From positions 13,517,168-13,581,167 of the forward strand of contig NC_047101.1 of the NCBI RefSeq assembly GCF_902459505.1: a DNA stretch of 64,000 nt. The letters are read 5' to 3'. Positions 35,004 to 46,484 of the stretch are shown in pieces. Position 1 is the first letter of the stretch. Each line of letters begins with the position of its first letter. Source of the DNA: Geotrypetes seraphini (taxonomy: Eukaryota > Chordata > Amphibia > Gymnophiona > Dermophiidae). The position numbers and the translations under genes are program-made. Below the pieces are notes generated by a model that had not been told where the DNA came from, did not search any database, and saw nothing but the letters and a program-made list of their open reading frames with translations.

Positions 35004-35141
35004 AGGGCTCCTTTTACGAAGGTGCGTGCTAGAGTTTTTAGCGCACGCACCAGATTAGCCGCTAGCCAAAAAACTACCTCCTGCTCAAGAGGAGGCAGTA
35101 GCGGCTGTTAAGGCCCTAACGCGCCTTCGTAAAAGGAGCCC
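35004..35141. mobile_element. TA-flanked foldback MITE
   Basis: The ends (A)GGGCTCCTTTTACGAAGG and the reverse complement of 'ccttcgtaaaaggagccc' pair, flanked by TA at 35,002-35,003 and 35,142-35,143. The interior is rich in 'tagcgc/gcgcta' words, as in the copies at 54.3, 54.96, 58.6 and 58.9 kb. Confidence 0.8.
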
Positions 35142-35143
35142 TA

Positions 35144-36049
35144 AGTGCTCAACCTCTTTGTACAATCTTTACAGTATATGTTTACTAAAATGCAAATAAC
35201 ACTAATTTGCAATTTAAGAAAAACATCTTACAATGTAATAAACTACTTCCAATTAGTTATTTTTACGATATATACTTTATCAGAAGTTTGTGTAACATAT
35301 TTCTAATGAACAATACTAAATTTAGTTAATATATGTCCTCCCTGTTTAAAACCTTACTTTTAATCCCACCCATGCAAGCACACGCATCCTCCATAAATCT
35401 CTTTGATGAGAATCAATATTTAAACATAGCAAAATTTACCTCATATTAATTCTAAATATATAGCTAATATATGTGGCAAGATCCCCCCCCCCCCACACAC
35501 ACACACACTTTTTTAAAGTGGAAAACTAAACAATCCCAGCCACTATTTAAATTTCCATAACTCAAATTTTGTTACTATTCCGCATGAAACAACAACTACT
35601 ACTACAACCACAAAAAATGTATCAGATAAACCCAAATTCAGCCAGTCACTCTTATCTTCCTGCTCTTTTAATAAACGATTTCAACAGACCACAAAAGTCA
35701 AAACAAATAGGCAACACACAATCTACATGATTTGAACTGCCAATTGTCCTTTAATAACCGTGGAAAAGGTGAAACACTATATTGGCAAAAGAACCAATTA
35801 AACACCATGCATTGTTTGGGGGGGGGGGGAAATAGCTAACAAAACAGTCTAGATATTAGATCAATAAAACAACCTAGACCGGCAAAACGTGGTCTATTTT
35901 GCTAGCAGCAGATGCATTTAATTTAAATCCAAGCCCTAGAGATCGGCGTTGCTGTTGCAAAGCGAACAGCTTCGGCTACTGGACGTCAAACGCGATTACA
36001 ATAAAAACGGGACAAAAATACGCAAGTTAAGATCACTGGTGTTGGCGGG
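35144..36049. other. Start of FAM13B intron 1
   Basis: No exon or element was recognised. Homopolymer C and G runs occur at about 35,486 and 35,818. Confidence 0.4.
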
Positions 36050-37130
36050 ATCCGGACACTAGAGGTTCCCCGTAATTTCCACGAGCACCGTAGGCAATGT
36101 ATTGAGCAGAATAAAACAGCCACTATTTGCACTGCAGCGAGACACAAGTACAGGGAGCCGGGGGGGGGGGGAGGGGAGGGGAATGAATGAGCAGAGAGCG
36201 AGCCGCAGCTCTTTCTTTCCCTCGACTACACTTACCAGCTCAGATCCGCCGCAGGAACGCCTCAGTACCCGGCCTTCAGCGGCTGAGCTGCATGGGGAGC
36301 AAGTCACATCAAAACCATGGGGCTCCGTAGCCAAGAAAACCCGCCGCTGCTGCTGCCGCCGCTGCTGCTGCTGTGAAGCCGGAATCCCCTACCCGCGAAA
36401 AAGGAAGAAGGGACGAGAGCGGGATTATTATTATTTTTTTTTTTTTAATTTTTGTTTATTTATTTATTTATTTTTTTTCTTCCTTTCAGCCGGTGCGTCC
36501 TGCGGCGACGTCGACACCAGGAAAACAAGAGGACCAGTCCGCTGCCACCGCCTCACGCCCACTAGGTTACCGTTACTGCTCATGCGCAGAAGGTGCGCAA
36601 GGGGAAGGCGGGTGCGGGCTGGGCGAGCGAGCGTGCGTCTGCGCGCCACTTCCGGTCAGCTGCGGGTGGGGAGGTCGGAGCCGGCGCGCGCCCTGCTCTT
36701 CCCGAGCTCCCTTATAGTTTTTTTTTGCTGCTTATTCGGGGGGGGGGGGGGGAGTTGGCATTAGTAATTAGGTGAGCTTTATCTATCCCGCCCCCAAAGA
36801 AATTAATTGCGATTAACCGGGAACAGTGGGGGGGGGGGTTCACTTGCTGAAAAAGCGTATGTGTGCGTGAGTTTGCTCATTTGGCATGGCGACTGTCGAC
36901 TTCGCTTCGTTTAAGAACCCGGAAGAGAACTGGCGAGCGGGGTGGAACTTAGGGTTGAGGCAGCCAATAGCGATAACTAGACTTATTCCATAGCCGGAGG
37001 GTTGAGAAAAGGTCCAATGAGAGGGGAGATATTATGAGACTGCTCAAAGCCCCTTTTCGGGTGACGGCAGGCAGCGGCGGGTTTCTGATTGGACGAAGGT
37101 GGCTTTCCGTCAATTGTGATGTTCCCGCTC
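36050..37130 (-). promoter_or_regulatory. FAM13B: FAM13B CpG-island promoter
   Basis: This is a GC- and CpG-rich block unlike the surrounding AT-rich sequence. It has an ETS-type site (ACTTCCGG, 36,648-36,655), an NRF1-like word (CATGCGCA, 36,581-36,588), and CCAAT boxes at 36,964, 37,014 and (inverted) 37,088. It lies immediately 5' of the exon with donor at 36,235. The main start site is inferred to be within about 36.4-36.65 kb on the minus strand; this needs transcript data. Initiation in both directions is possible for such islands. Confidence 0.75.
36236..36420 (-). other. FAM13B: FAM13B exon 1 (5' UTR), 5' end uncertain
   Basis: The donor is GAGCTG|GTAAGTGTAG, close to consensus. The exon carries CAG/CGG-type triplet runs (36,349-36,375). 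It has two very short upstream frames: ATG at 36,318 (stop at 36,304) and ATG at 36,293 (stop at 36,276, five codons). Joined to the exon ending at 14,529 it makes an in-frame TGA at the junction. The 5' limit may extend through the T/TTTA-rich tract at 36,430-36,480. Confidence 0.7.
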
Positions 37131-37301
37131 TGTTTAGGGAGCCGGGGGGGGGGGGGGGGGGCTAATGTGAGTTCAGGAATGTGTGTGTCAAGTAGGGAGG
37201 TTTATTCTCTTATAAACGTTGACTCTGCCATCAAAGACGAAATGTGTGCATGACTAAAGAAGAATTAAGGAAGCCAATGACTCAACATGATCAATCTAAA
37301 A

Positions 37302-37594
37302 CAGTGGTCTCCAACTCAAATCCTTTGCAGGGCCACATTTTGGGATTTGTAGGTACTTGGAGGGCCTCAGAAAAAATAGTTAATGTCTTATTAAAGAAAT
37401 GACAATTTTGCATGAGGTGAAACTCTTCATAGTTTATAAATCTTTCCTTTTGGCTAAGTCTTAATAATAATATTGTCATTTATAGCTAAAGAGACATGTG
37501 ATCAAGAAACTGTTTTACTTTATTTTTGTGATTTTGATAAACATACTGAGGGCCTCAAAATAGTACCTGGTGGGCTGCGAGTTTGAGACCACTG
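37302..37594. mobile_element. hAT non-autonomous element
   Basis: The ends CAGTGGTCTCCAACTC and GAGTTTGAGACCACTG pair imperfectly. They are flanked by ATCTAAAA (37,294-37,301) and ATCTAAAT (37,595-37,602), a 7/8 duplication. The interior is AT-rich with no transposase frame. Confidence 0.85.
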
Positions 37595-37685
37595 ATCTAA
37601 ATAGACCAATTCTTAGAAGCGCTGCAGATCCCATTCCACTGGCAATGCCCAGAAAATGCTCAATGGAAAGGATATTCCCAAATTA

Positions 37686-37960
37686 TATAATAATAATAAT
37701 TTTATTCTTTTATACCACCATAACCAAAAGTTCTAGGCGGTTTACATGAAAAAGAGCTGGTCAATCGGCGAAATACAATAATACAGTAAAAAATACAAAT
37801 ATTTGTAAAATAGAATTTCTATAATAAAACTCACTAAGTAATAAACTTATCGAACAAAGTGGTCTTAATTTCCGAAAACTGCAATAGGGTAACAGCTTGC
37901 TGAACACATTTGCTTAACCAAGATTGTCAAAAGCAAGGCAGAGAAAAAGACCTGTGCTTG
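37686..37960 (-). repeat. LINE/SINE 3' tail
   Basis: The plus strand has (AAT)n, then 'ttttataccaccataacc', 'aaaagttctaggcggtttac'. This is the reverse complement of the tail at 46.66-46.73 kb. The extent to the right is uncertain. Confidence 0.55.
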
Positions 37961-38639
37961 GCACCTGCATAGAAGCTTTCGCTGTAAGCGCAACTCCTGG
38001 GGTGCACGCACTTGGCAAATCTGACCCCCCCCCCCCCCCACCAAAGCGCATGTGTAAATACAAGCTTTTCCCATTTATTTTGCACCACTCAGATCTTTTA
38101 TCTGCCGTCAGTTACTATGTTACCTGCAAGGCTTATAATTAAGCACAGAAAACGGGCACCAACGCGTGCTTTCGTTTTCAGGTTTTGCTCTGACTCGTGC
38201 ACATTACAGACTAGCATGGGCTTTTTTTTATCCACTTCTGAAATAAATCAAAACCGGCAGGTTTTAAACTGGAAATCAAAAGAAGCCCTCTCTAAAACCT
38301 TCCGCTACTAGCCCTGAGCTGCTGTTATTTTTCCAGCTGTAAGAGCGGGGTTTATGTACAGTTTTCTGAGCAGGGAGAAGGCTTAGCAAACGACGTCATT
38401 AACTTATGTTTGACTACATTCAAATACAGTTTGCAGCCATCTCTGTAATCCACATTGTTTCCCATGCTGGAATCCTCTGAGCAATCTGCAATTTATATGC
38501 GCCCTATTTCCACAATTGTCCTTACTGCTGTTGGTAAGGTTTAACAGTTGGCTTGCAACAGCAGGGATACATAAATATGTAAGGATATTGGGGGTTTAAA
38601 CGTTCAAGCAGGGTGTAGAAACTACACATTTTTTCCATT
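37961..38639. other. Intergenic, nothing recognised
   Basis: It contains a run of about 15 C at 38,024-38,039 and no convincing gene or repeat. Confidence 0.4.
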
Positions 38640-39478
38640 CCAGTTGCTCATGGGAAAATTATTGGGTCTATCTACTACCTTTCTACTAGGAAAAGCCTGG
38701 AAACGTGCTTATTCCCACTTCTTACCCAGATTATGGAGCGAAATCCTGCTAATTATCAGATCACTGGAGGGACTATTAAACTTCAGCAAAGCAGTTAAAA
38801 CTCATCTTTTCTCTTAATTACCGCCCATAACGATAACTCCTAACCCTAAACAAACTTGACAAAATGTATGTATTTATTCAGTTTCCTACACCATTCACTA
38901 CAGGGAGCTCAAATCTCATATGGTATCCTGGGATGCACTCTCGATGATTTATAAAGAATTGTCAAAACTCTCCTGTTGTAACAACTTATTGTTATATTGC
39001 TACTATTAATGCCAACTCATATACTAGATTTCATTCTGCAAACAGAATTTGTCCAACTACTTTGCGCCCATATTGCTAAAAGTGCCTTAAGAATCATCTT
39101 GTTTTACTACTGTACATGTCTGAGGCTTGATCTACTTCCCACAGAACCCTCAAGAGAATACTTCTAAATCTCCCTTCCACAAAAAAATCTGCAATACAAA
39201 CGTGTTTTCCACTCCATGCTCACCTTTCTAGGCGTAAAAACTTGGAATGACCTTACTGAAATGACCAGGACGGAACCTAACCACACCAAATTCCGGAAGA
39301 AACTGAAAACTCATCTATTTGACACCTAATCACTTGTATCCTCTTCTCCTCCTGTATCTTCCTGCCCTCCATTGTACTCCCTACCCTCTTCTAACCCCTT
39401 CCTCTGTAATGTCGCCAAGAGCATATATAGGTATGTGCAATGCACAAATGGAAGAAATTAAATAAATAAATAAATAAA
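38640..39478 (+). mobile_element. L2-clade LINE fragments
   Basis: Two plus-strand pieces show the L2 RT C-terminus: one near 38,735-38,816 (LW...LNFSKAVKTHLFS) and one near 39,150-39,330 (VKTWNDLTE... FRKKLKTHLFDT). The second runs into a 3' UTR and (TAAA)n tail at 39,458-39,478. Confidence 0.65.
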
Positions 39479-39494
39479 AGGTTCTGTTTCTTAT

Positions 39495-39905
39495 GCAAGT
39501 TTATTGATTTATTTTAGGTATTTATATACCACCTATCAAGGTTATCTAGGTGGTTTACAATCGGGTACTAAAGCATTTTCCCTATCTCCTGGTGGGCTCA
39601 CAATCTATCTAATGTACCTGGGGCAATGAAGGATTGAGTGACTTGCCCAGGGTCACAAAGAGCAGTCTGGGATTTGCTGAGGTGGTAGCTCTAACTCAGG
39701 GGTGTCAAAGTCTCTCCTCAAGGGCCGCAATCCAGTCAGGTTTTCAGGATTTCCCCAATGAATATGCATGAACTCTATTAGCATACAATGAAAGCAATGC
39801 AAACAGATCTCATGCATATTCATTGGGGAAATCCTGAAAACCCGACCGGATTGCGGCCCTCGAGGAGGGACTTTGACACCCCTGCTCTAACCACTAAGCT
39901 ACTTC
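39495..39905 (-). mobile_element. tRNA-headed SINE split by a MITE
   Basis: It is the same family as the copy at 10.5 kb: tail 'ttaggtatttatataccacc', core 'gacttgcccagggtcac', head 'agctctaacc'. The head is cut at 39,696 by a hAT MITE and resumes at 39,885 ('ctctaaccactaagctac'). Confidence 0.8.
39697..39884. mobile_element. hAT palindromic MITE inside the SINE
   Basis: The ends CAGGGGTGTCAAAGTC and GACTTTGACACCCCTG are exact inverted repeats. It is flanked by CTCTAACT and CTCTAACC (7/8). Removing it restores the SINE tRNA-like head. Confidence 0.92.
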
Positions 39906-40744
39906 TTAACTTGAAGTGATGGAAGCTGCCACAAACAGCGCTGAGATGAGCGCAGCCATCAAAGTATTGTTGTTTGGATAATTTGTCCCTTAAATATGCT
40001 GGTGTTTCTAGATAAAACCTTTAAACACCAAACATAGCATCTTGAATGTAATCCTGGTAGAATAGATCCTTCTCAGTGGTTCCTTTAATGTGGTTGCTGA
40101 CTATACAAAATACTGGAGATATTAGTAGATTCTGTTTGCACACATAGGGCATGTTGTTTGGTGAATAATTGGAGTTTGTCCTCCATAAAATGTGTCATCT
40201 TCGATATCTCATCAGATAAGGGGTTTTATTTTTTAATTTATAGTATCATAAAGCAGATGTTTTCTGTACCTCATCTTTCAGTAACACCATACCGATTTAA
40301 ATCATATTAACTGGCATTCAATTGCTCTGTTCAACAGGAAATGTGCAGAAAAACATCTGTGGCAGAGTAGGGTGAGATGTGAGCAGTGAGCTCTACCATA
40401 GGAGCAACTTATTAAAACAATTATTGATGTTACACTCAACACAAATTAGCCCTTCCCAACACAGGAAGGATTTTGCTCAATATTGGAGATCCATGAGCAC
40501 AGAGCTCGATAGAGTTGGTGCCTATGTAAACTCCAGTGCATTTAATATGCTCTTAGCATTCTGGTAGTTTTGCTATTTGTTAATATGGGAAAATGAAAGG
40601 GCCGGTCAAGTCTTTGCCCTTGGGAAATATTTGCACTGGACAGTTCCTTTTTATTGCTAGAGCTCAAGTGCTGGGATCAAATTATTTGCATCTGAAGTGT
40701 TGGCAAGAATAGCTTTATTGTCTTTTTACTTAATCAAAAATTAT
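39906..40744. other. Intergenic, nothing recognised
   Basis: No exon or classifiable element was read. Confidence 0.4.
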
Positions 40745-41075
40745 AAAGGCTAGGGGTCACTCAATGAAGATACGGGGAAATACTTTTAAAACAAATAGGA
40801 GAAAATATTTTTCATTCAGAGAATAGTTAAGCTCTGGAACTTGTTGCCAGAGGATGTGGTAACAGCGGTTAACATAGATGGGTTCCTGGAGGAAAAGTCC
40901 ATAATCTGCTTTTGAGGCAGACATGGGGGAAGCCTGGGATTGGTAGCATGGAATGTTGCTGCTCTGTGTGGTTCTGCCAGGTACTTGTGACCTGGATTGG
41001 CCACTGTGGAAACAGGATACTGGGCTTGATGGACCATTGGTCTGACCCAATATGGCTGTTCTTATGTTTTCTCCT
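40745..41075 (+). mobile_element. CR1 3' end
   Basis: 'tcattcagagaatagttaag', 'gctctggaacttgttgccag', 'tacttgtgacctggattggc' and the terminus 'ttcttatgtt' are the sense 3' end of CR1. Confidence 0.8.
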
Positions 41076-41214
41076 GTGTTATCTCGGTCACCTAGTCCTC
41101 TTATAAATAATAGTCATTCTAACGTTAGGAATTATTGACTGTAGAAGTTATATAATCAAGTATGACATCTATCTTTTTCTATAAGGAAATATTAATTGAC
41201 TGAATATATCATAC

Positions 41215-41345
41215 TACTGTTTATAATTTCTGTAACGCTGAGAGGAGTATGCAGTGCTGTACGCTTAACAAGCAATAGACAGTCCCTGCTCAGAGGAGCT
41301 TACAGTCTAATTTGGACAGATAGGACATATAGGGTTGGGGAGTTT
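41215..41345 (-). repeat. L2-like 3' fragment
   Basis: The plus strand 'agacagtccctgctcagagg' and 'agcttacagtctaatttgg' is the reverse complement of the L2 3' block seen in sense at 10.99-11.03 kb. Confidence 0.55.
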
Positions 41346-41467
41346 CTTACAGAGAAAATGATAGGATGGACATAGGTGTTGAAAGCAGCCTTGAAAAAAA
41401 TGGGGTTTTAACTTGGATTTATAATACTTAAAACATGCCCAAGCTGTAACTTCTCTTTTGAACAACT

Positions 41468-41890
41468 ATGAGGTCAATATTCAAAGCAATTTAACTGAGC
41501 AAAAACAGTTCCTGCCAGTTAAATTGCTTGTTTGGGGCTAATTGTAACTTCTGTTGGAACCATCTAAGCATGTAAACTGCTTAATACCAATGTAAAACGG
41601 TATATCAAGTGAAATTAATCTAACCCAGCTGCTAATTTTGAGCAGCGCTTAACTGGTTAATGCCACTGGAAATAACAAGCCAGCACTGAGCTGAAACTGG
41701 TTATTTGGAGGGGAGGGGGCGTTCTGGAAGTAGAGTCTGCACTTGGCCAGTTCAGAACTTAACTGGCCACGTGTTAGCCAGCTCCACAAATTCAGAAATT
41801 CAATGCTTGTGCCAGGCATGGCTGGACATTGAATTTCTAGTTAGGGCAGTTAGTGAAATATTGATCACTGTTGGCTGAATATCGAGCCCT
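41468..41890. repeat. Foldback repeat with an inserted tail
   Basis: The outer blocks 'gaggtcaatattcaaagc' and 'ggctgaatatcgagccct' are diverged inverses. A LINE-like tail ('ctaagcatgtaaactgctta', 'atgtaaaacggtatatc') sits at about 41,540-41,620. Confidence 0.45.
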
Positions 41891-41894
41891 AATG

Positions 41895-42078
41895 CAGTGA
41901 TTTTTAAACCTGTCTTGGGGAACCCCCAGCCAGTCAGGTTTTCAAAATATCCCTAATGAATATACATGAGGCAGCTTTCACCTCTATTATATGCAAATAT
42001 GCCTCATGCATATTCATTAGAGATATCTTGAAAACCCAACTGACTGGGAGTCCCCCAGGACAGATGTAAGAACCACTG
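41895..42078. mobile_element. hAT palindromic MITE, second family
   Basis: The ends CAGTGATTTTTAAACCTGTC and the reverse complement of 'gatgtaagaaccactg' pair. The flanks CCCTAATG and TCCTAACG match 6/8. The interior arms hold 'ttttcaaaatatccctaatg' and its inverse. A partial relative lies at 53.47-53.64 kb. Confidence 0.8.
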
Positions 42079-43204
42079 TCCTAACGTGTCAACGGTGTTA
42101 AAATTCACTTATGCAATAATTCACTTTAATAAGTCTAGCCTTAAGCAATCAGGGTCTATGTAACATATAAAATGAGTTAAAAAGATTAAAAATACAAAAT
42201 ATTTAAAAATGCCAACATTTAAGTGCTTATGTACATTTTTTCCCCCCTGTATAAGCCTTGATTCAGAATACATTTGCAAATGTTACCCTTTGCAAATAGT
42301 CCACTATGCAGCAAATTTTACTAAAATGCCCAGCTGTGATGCAATGTCGTGCAGAGCATCTCATGCTGATGTGTCAAAACACCTTCCCGGGCCATTTTGC
42401 AAAAAGGACAGCTATACCTCAGTGAGGTGTAGTTATCATTTTCAGCCAGGCTTGTAGCTAAATTTCTGGCAAATGTGTGCTATGGAACTCATTTGCATTC
42501 ACAGTAAAATTTTGTGGAACTGGGCCTGTAGGTAGCCTTCATGAAATACCATGGGTTAGTACATCAGCTCCCAAGTGAGAAAAAACAATTACCGTATGTG
42601 AATTAGACGTTTAGCAACAAAAAGAGGGGGAGAGAGAAAGAGGTGTGTTTTTATTAGGATGCTTGATATATGTGAATACTAAAGCTCTTGCATCACTGAA
42701 GGAAAGTGAAATTAGTGAGTTGTCGATTTGCCCAGGAAACGAAAGTGATACAACAAAAACAGGCAATGAAAGGAAATAATGAAAAGGGGTGTGCACTTAG
42801 ACAAAATAAAACTCGTTTTGCTTTCTGTATTTTTATCATTTTTATTGTGACAAATATTCAACCCAAAGTAGTCAACAGTTTTTAAGCCTCTTGTCAGCCA
42901 CAGGCTGAATCAAGCACAGATGTTCATTGCCAGGCCATATCTGAGTACCGTCATTGAATATTTGGGTCAATGCCTTTTTGCTCTCCTATCTTTATACTTA
43001 ACTGGTTAGCAAACTGTTAACTGGTTGAGTGCTAGCTCTGTTCATGCTCTGCCCACAGACTGCCCTGGCACTAATTGGATAGTTTTAATAACAAGGGGTT
43101 AAGACGTGAATTGTACATACAAAAATAATGAAAGAACACATCTTTAACTGCCCATACCAAGCAGCCTGCAGAGCAAATATAATGTTAACTTATACAGATG
43201 GCCT
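42079..43204. other. Intergenic, nothing recognised
   Basis: No gene-like segment was read. 42.83-43.1 kb has foldback-like pieces ('ttaactggttagcaaactgt' next to 'taactggttgag'). Confidence 0.35.
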
Positions 43205-43217
43205 CAAAGTCTAAAAG

Positions 43218-43276
43218 GGGCAACAGCTCCTATAAGGCAACAGCTCCTATAAGGGGAACAGCTCCTATAAGGTGAA
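43218..43276. repeat. Short tandem array
   Basis: Three copies of a roughly 18-20-bp unit, (GG)(CAACAGCTCCTATAAG). Confidence 0.85.
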
Positions 43277-43299
43277 CCTCGTTTAATCATAGGCCTGCT

Positions 43300-44080
43300 C
43301 CGGACACCATACCAAAAGGAAAAAAAAACTTCACAAAAAGAAGGGAGAAAAAAACCCTTTGGTTAAAGTCTGGACAACAAAAAAGCTCAATATTTATAGA
43401 CTATTGAGATGGACAGATATGTAGAACAATGTGAAAAATATAAAGAGCCAAAAAAGTAGCAAATAGGTCCCAAACACTTATCTTAGTCCATCGTTCAGTT
43501 CATTCATGGCCAACCTCCCTTGGCTCCACTCTTCATCCACGACGATTGTAATCCAAAAGTGTGATCCTCATTCTTCCAGAAAACAGACTAATAATAGATC
43601 ACTGGCTCTTCTCAACAAGAGTCCAGGCAAGGCCTTGTTTCGCACAAAGTGCTGCATCAGGAGAAGGCTCAAACTCACAATGACTCTCTGTCCAGACTGA
43701 GAATAATGGCACCCACGCCTGTAAAAGAACTAACTATGACATCACAAGCCCACGAACAACTCCTCATTCAGACGTTAAAGGGGCAGAACTCCGTACCAGA
43801 GACTGGTTATTTGAAGAAAACCTTCCATTCAATAGTTGAATTCAATCCTGTGGGTTCAGTCGTTCCTAACTGAAAAATGAGTTGCTGCTCCAATCTTCTA
43901 AGTTGTTTCTTAATATCCCCTCCACGAGCAGACACCATCAATTACTGTAAAATTGTACATTTTAAATCTTCAAATTGGTGGTGCTTTTGTATACAGTGTT
44001 TAACGAGGGGAGCTGATTGGATAGTGCCACAGGGGTCAGAGGAGATATTCAGCACCATTGCCTGTTAAATGCCACCGATT
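43300..44080 (-). mobile_element. Penelope-like element, C-terminus and 3' UTR
   Basis: Minus frames from about 44,060 read LNISSDPCGTIQSAPLVKHC, IQKHHQFEDLKCTILQ and, further on, LRRLEQQLIFQLGTTEPTGL with N...EWKVFF. This is the C-terminal signature of Penelope-like (Neptune-type) proteins. The 3' UTR contains 'ctgatgcagcactttgtgcg'. It is interrupted by at least one stop. Confidence 0.8.
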
Positions 44081-44184
44081 ACCTCTTCCCACCCCCCAAC
44101 TCAATCAGTATAGTTTAACCGGGCAGGAGCATCTCTGAATATATCGAGATGATCACCACATCTCAAAAAAAGATAAAAAGTGGA

Positions 44185-44712
44185 ATTAGCAAAGGTACAG
44201 AGAAGGGTGATGAAAATGATAAAGGGGATGGGACAACCTCCCTATGAGAAAGGGTAAAGTGGCTAGTAGGACTCAGGAGAGATATGATAGAGGTCTATAA
44301 AATACTGAGTGGAGTTGAAAGGCTACATGTGAATTGCTTGTTTACTCTTTCCAAAAACATTAGGATTAGGGGGCTTGCAATGAAGCCACTAAGTTGTAGA
44401 TTTAAATAAAGCCAGAAAAAATATTTCTTCACACACTCTAGAATTCATTGCCAGAGAATGTGTTGAAAGCAGTTTGTAGTTTAGCAGATTTGAAAAAAGG
44501 TTTGGATAATTTCCTATAACAGAAGTCCATAAGCCATTATTAGGATGAATTTGAGGAAATCCAATGCTTATTCTTAGGATAAGAAGCATAAAATCTGTTA
44601 TACTTTTTTGGGATCTTACCGGGTACTTGTGACCTAGGTTGGCCATTGTTGGAAACAAAATATTGGACTTGACAGGCCTTCAGTCTGTCCCAGTATAGCA
44701 ACTCTTATGTTC
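44185..44712 (+). mobile_element. CR1 3' end
   Basis: The sense strand reads 'gagagatatgatagaggtct', 'ataaaatactgagtgg', and closes 'cttgtgacctaggttggcc' to 'actcttatgttctta'. It is degenerate in coding terms. Confidence 0.8.
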
Positions 44713-45227
44713 TTAATTTATTTCATTTCGCTAAGAGAGCAATTATATAAATGGGTACCTATTTTTAGATGCAAAAAAATGTGCCTATATGGAGCCTGTT
44801 CGAGAAAGAAAAGTAGGCACCCCCTTTTCTTTATAGAACACTAGCATGACAGGACTGAAACCCTAACTCCGTTTGTTGGATACAAGCCTCGGGTGAAGCA
44901 ACATCAACTTGCAGTGGCGTTGCTGATACCTACAACAGGGAGCTGCTTTTCCGCAACTGTGGGGGGGCCATGCATCAGGACTTAGAGTAGTATCTAGCCC
45001 AAGGAATCCTGCCGAGTCTCCACTCTGCTCTGATAGTTTCAGTGGGCAAGTGTCCGACTGTTGAATGGCCCCTGTCCTCCTTGTGAAATTATCAATCAGG
45101 CCTACTGTGGTTGGCACCAAATGCTGCGAGGTTCTAGCATCAGTCTTTTCTCTCCACTTCGGGATAGGGGTGCTTAGGGGTGAAAGATATTTCAAGAGGG
45201 GTGCAAGGTTAAATGTTTGCTTTGGGT
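44713..45227. other. Unassigned
   Basis: A minus frame at 45,195-44,863 is open for 110 codons but lacks recognisable motifs. It may be retroelement-derived. Confidence 0.3.
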
Positions 45228-45636
45228 AAATTCTTTATCCCAGGACAAGCAGGCAGCATATTCTTTACGCATGGGTGACATCACCGACGGAGCCCTCGGT
45301 ACGGACCTTTTTAACTAGAAAGTTCTAGTTGGCCGCACCGCGCGTGCGCGAGTGCCTTCCCGCCCGACGGAGGAGTGCGTGGTCCCCAGTTTCTTCGTTT
45401 CCGGGGAGCGAAGAAGACGCGTGTGTTTTTTCAACGGCCGTTGAACTCACTTTTTGCCTTCCCGCTCGCGAATTTTTGTACTTTTTCTTCCTTTTTGCCT
45501 TCGGGTTTCTTTTTTCTTTGCTTTACAAAAAAAAAAACAAAAAAACATATTTTTTTCCCCTTTTTTCGACTTTGCCCCGGCAGGGCCTGTTGCCATTATA
45601 CAGGCCTCGGGGTTCGATTTCTTTTTAGCAGCCCCT
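45228..45636. mobile_element. DIRS-like terminal and leader fossil
   Basis: It begins TTTATCCCAGGACAAGCAGG and 'cagcatattctttacgcatg'. It then has the 'gtgcgcgagtgccttcccgc' block shared with the terminal repeats at 15.9 and 23.3 kb, followed by a T-rich leader. Only the end region is present; an L2 LINE follows directly. Confidence 0.6.
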
Positions 45637-45639
45637 AAC

Positions 45640-46475
45640 GATAAAATCAAGGAAACTATGATACATGTGAATGGGATGGATTATAATATTGAACAATCTC
45701 TCAAAATACTGGGAGTAACTTTGGATAAACATCTTATTAGAAAAACATTCTGACTTAGTATTCAAGAAAAGTATTTCAGTGCTCTGGAAACAGCGTACTA
45801 TTAAAAAGTATTTCGACGAAGTCTCCTTTCGTCTGTTAGTGCAATCCTCTATCTTGAGTATTCTCGATTATTGCAACATTATTTATTTAGGCGCTCCCAA
45901 GAAAATTATTAGAAAATTGAGGGTGGTCCAGAACACGGCCGCCCACCTTATTTTTGGCCTAAAGAAATGGGAACATGTCTTATTAAAAGCTCCATTGGCT
46001 GGCATTTGAATCTAGAGTTCTGTTTAAGTTTTCATGTTTTTGTTATAAAATAACATTTGGTATGTTATCGAGTTACTTTAACCTGAGCTATACTAATAAA
46101 GAGTTCTAGAAGAATGCATTTTTTTGTGTATCCCTCAGTAAAATTTTGCCAGTATAAAAGGTTCTGTGAAAGAACCTTTTCCTTTCAGGCGGCTAAATTA
46201 AATATTTGGCTTGCCAAGTTTGTGTTAGAAGCCTCTTTGTACCTTGATTTTAGAAAACAGATAAAAACTAAACTTTTCCGAAAACAACTGAAAACCTGGC
46301 TTTTCTCTAGCATATAACATCTCTTCTCCTGTTTACATCCCCCTTTCTGCATGCTTTTGTAAATCCTTCTCCTCTCTCTTCCTTATTTTTATACCTTGTA
46401 AACCGTGTCGAGCTTCACTTCCGTGTAGATGATGCGGTATATAAACTTAAGGCTTAGTTTAGTTTAGTTTAGTTT
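45640..46475 (+). mobile_element. L2-clade LINE, 3' part
   Basis: Plus frames carry KILGVTLDKH (45,695-45,735), then after a frame change VQSSILSILDYCNIIYLGAP with RVVQNTAAHLIFGL. A third piece ends FRKQLKTWLFSSI at 46,314. The 3' UTR has 'gtaaaccgtgtcgagcttca' and a (TTTAG)n tail. It is the same subfamily as 930-1,419. Confidence 0.85.
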
Positions 46476-46484
46476 AAATTATTC

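Noticed and set aside
36102-36764. 220-codon frame in the CpG island
   Set aside because: It crosses poly-T and triplet runs, the FAM13B exon and its donor; a GC-rich artefact on the opposite strand.
44863-45195. 110-codon minus frame
   Set aside because: No family motif; it is surrounded by retroelement sequence.
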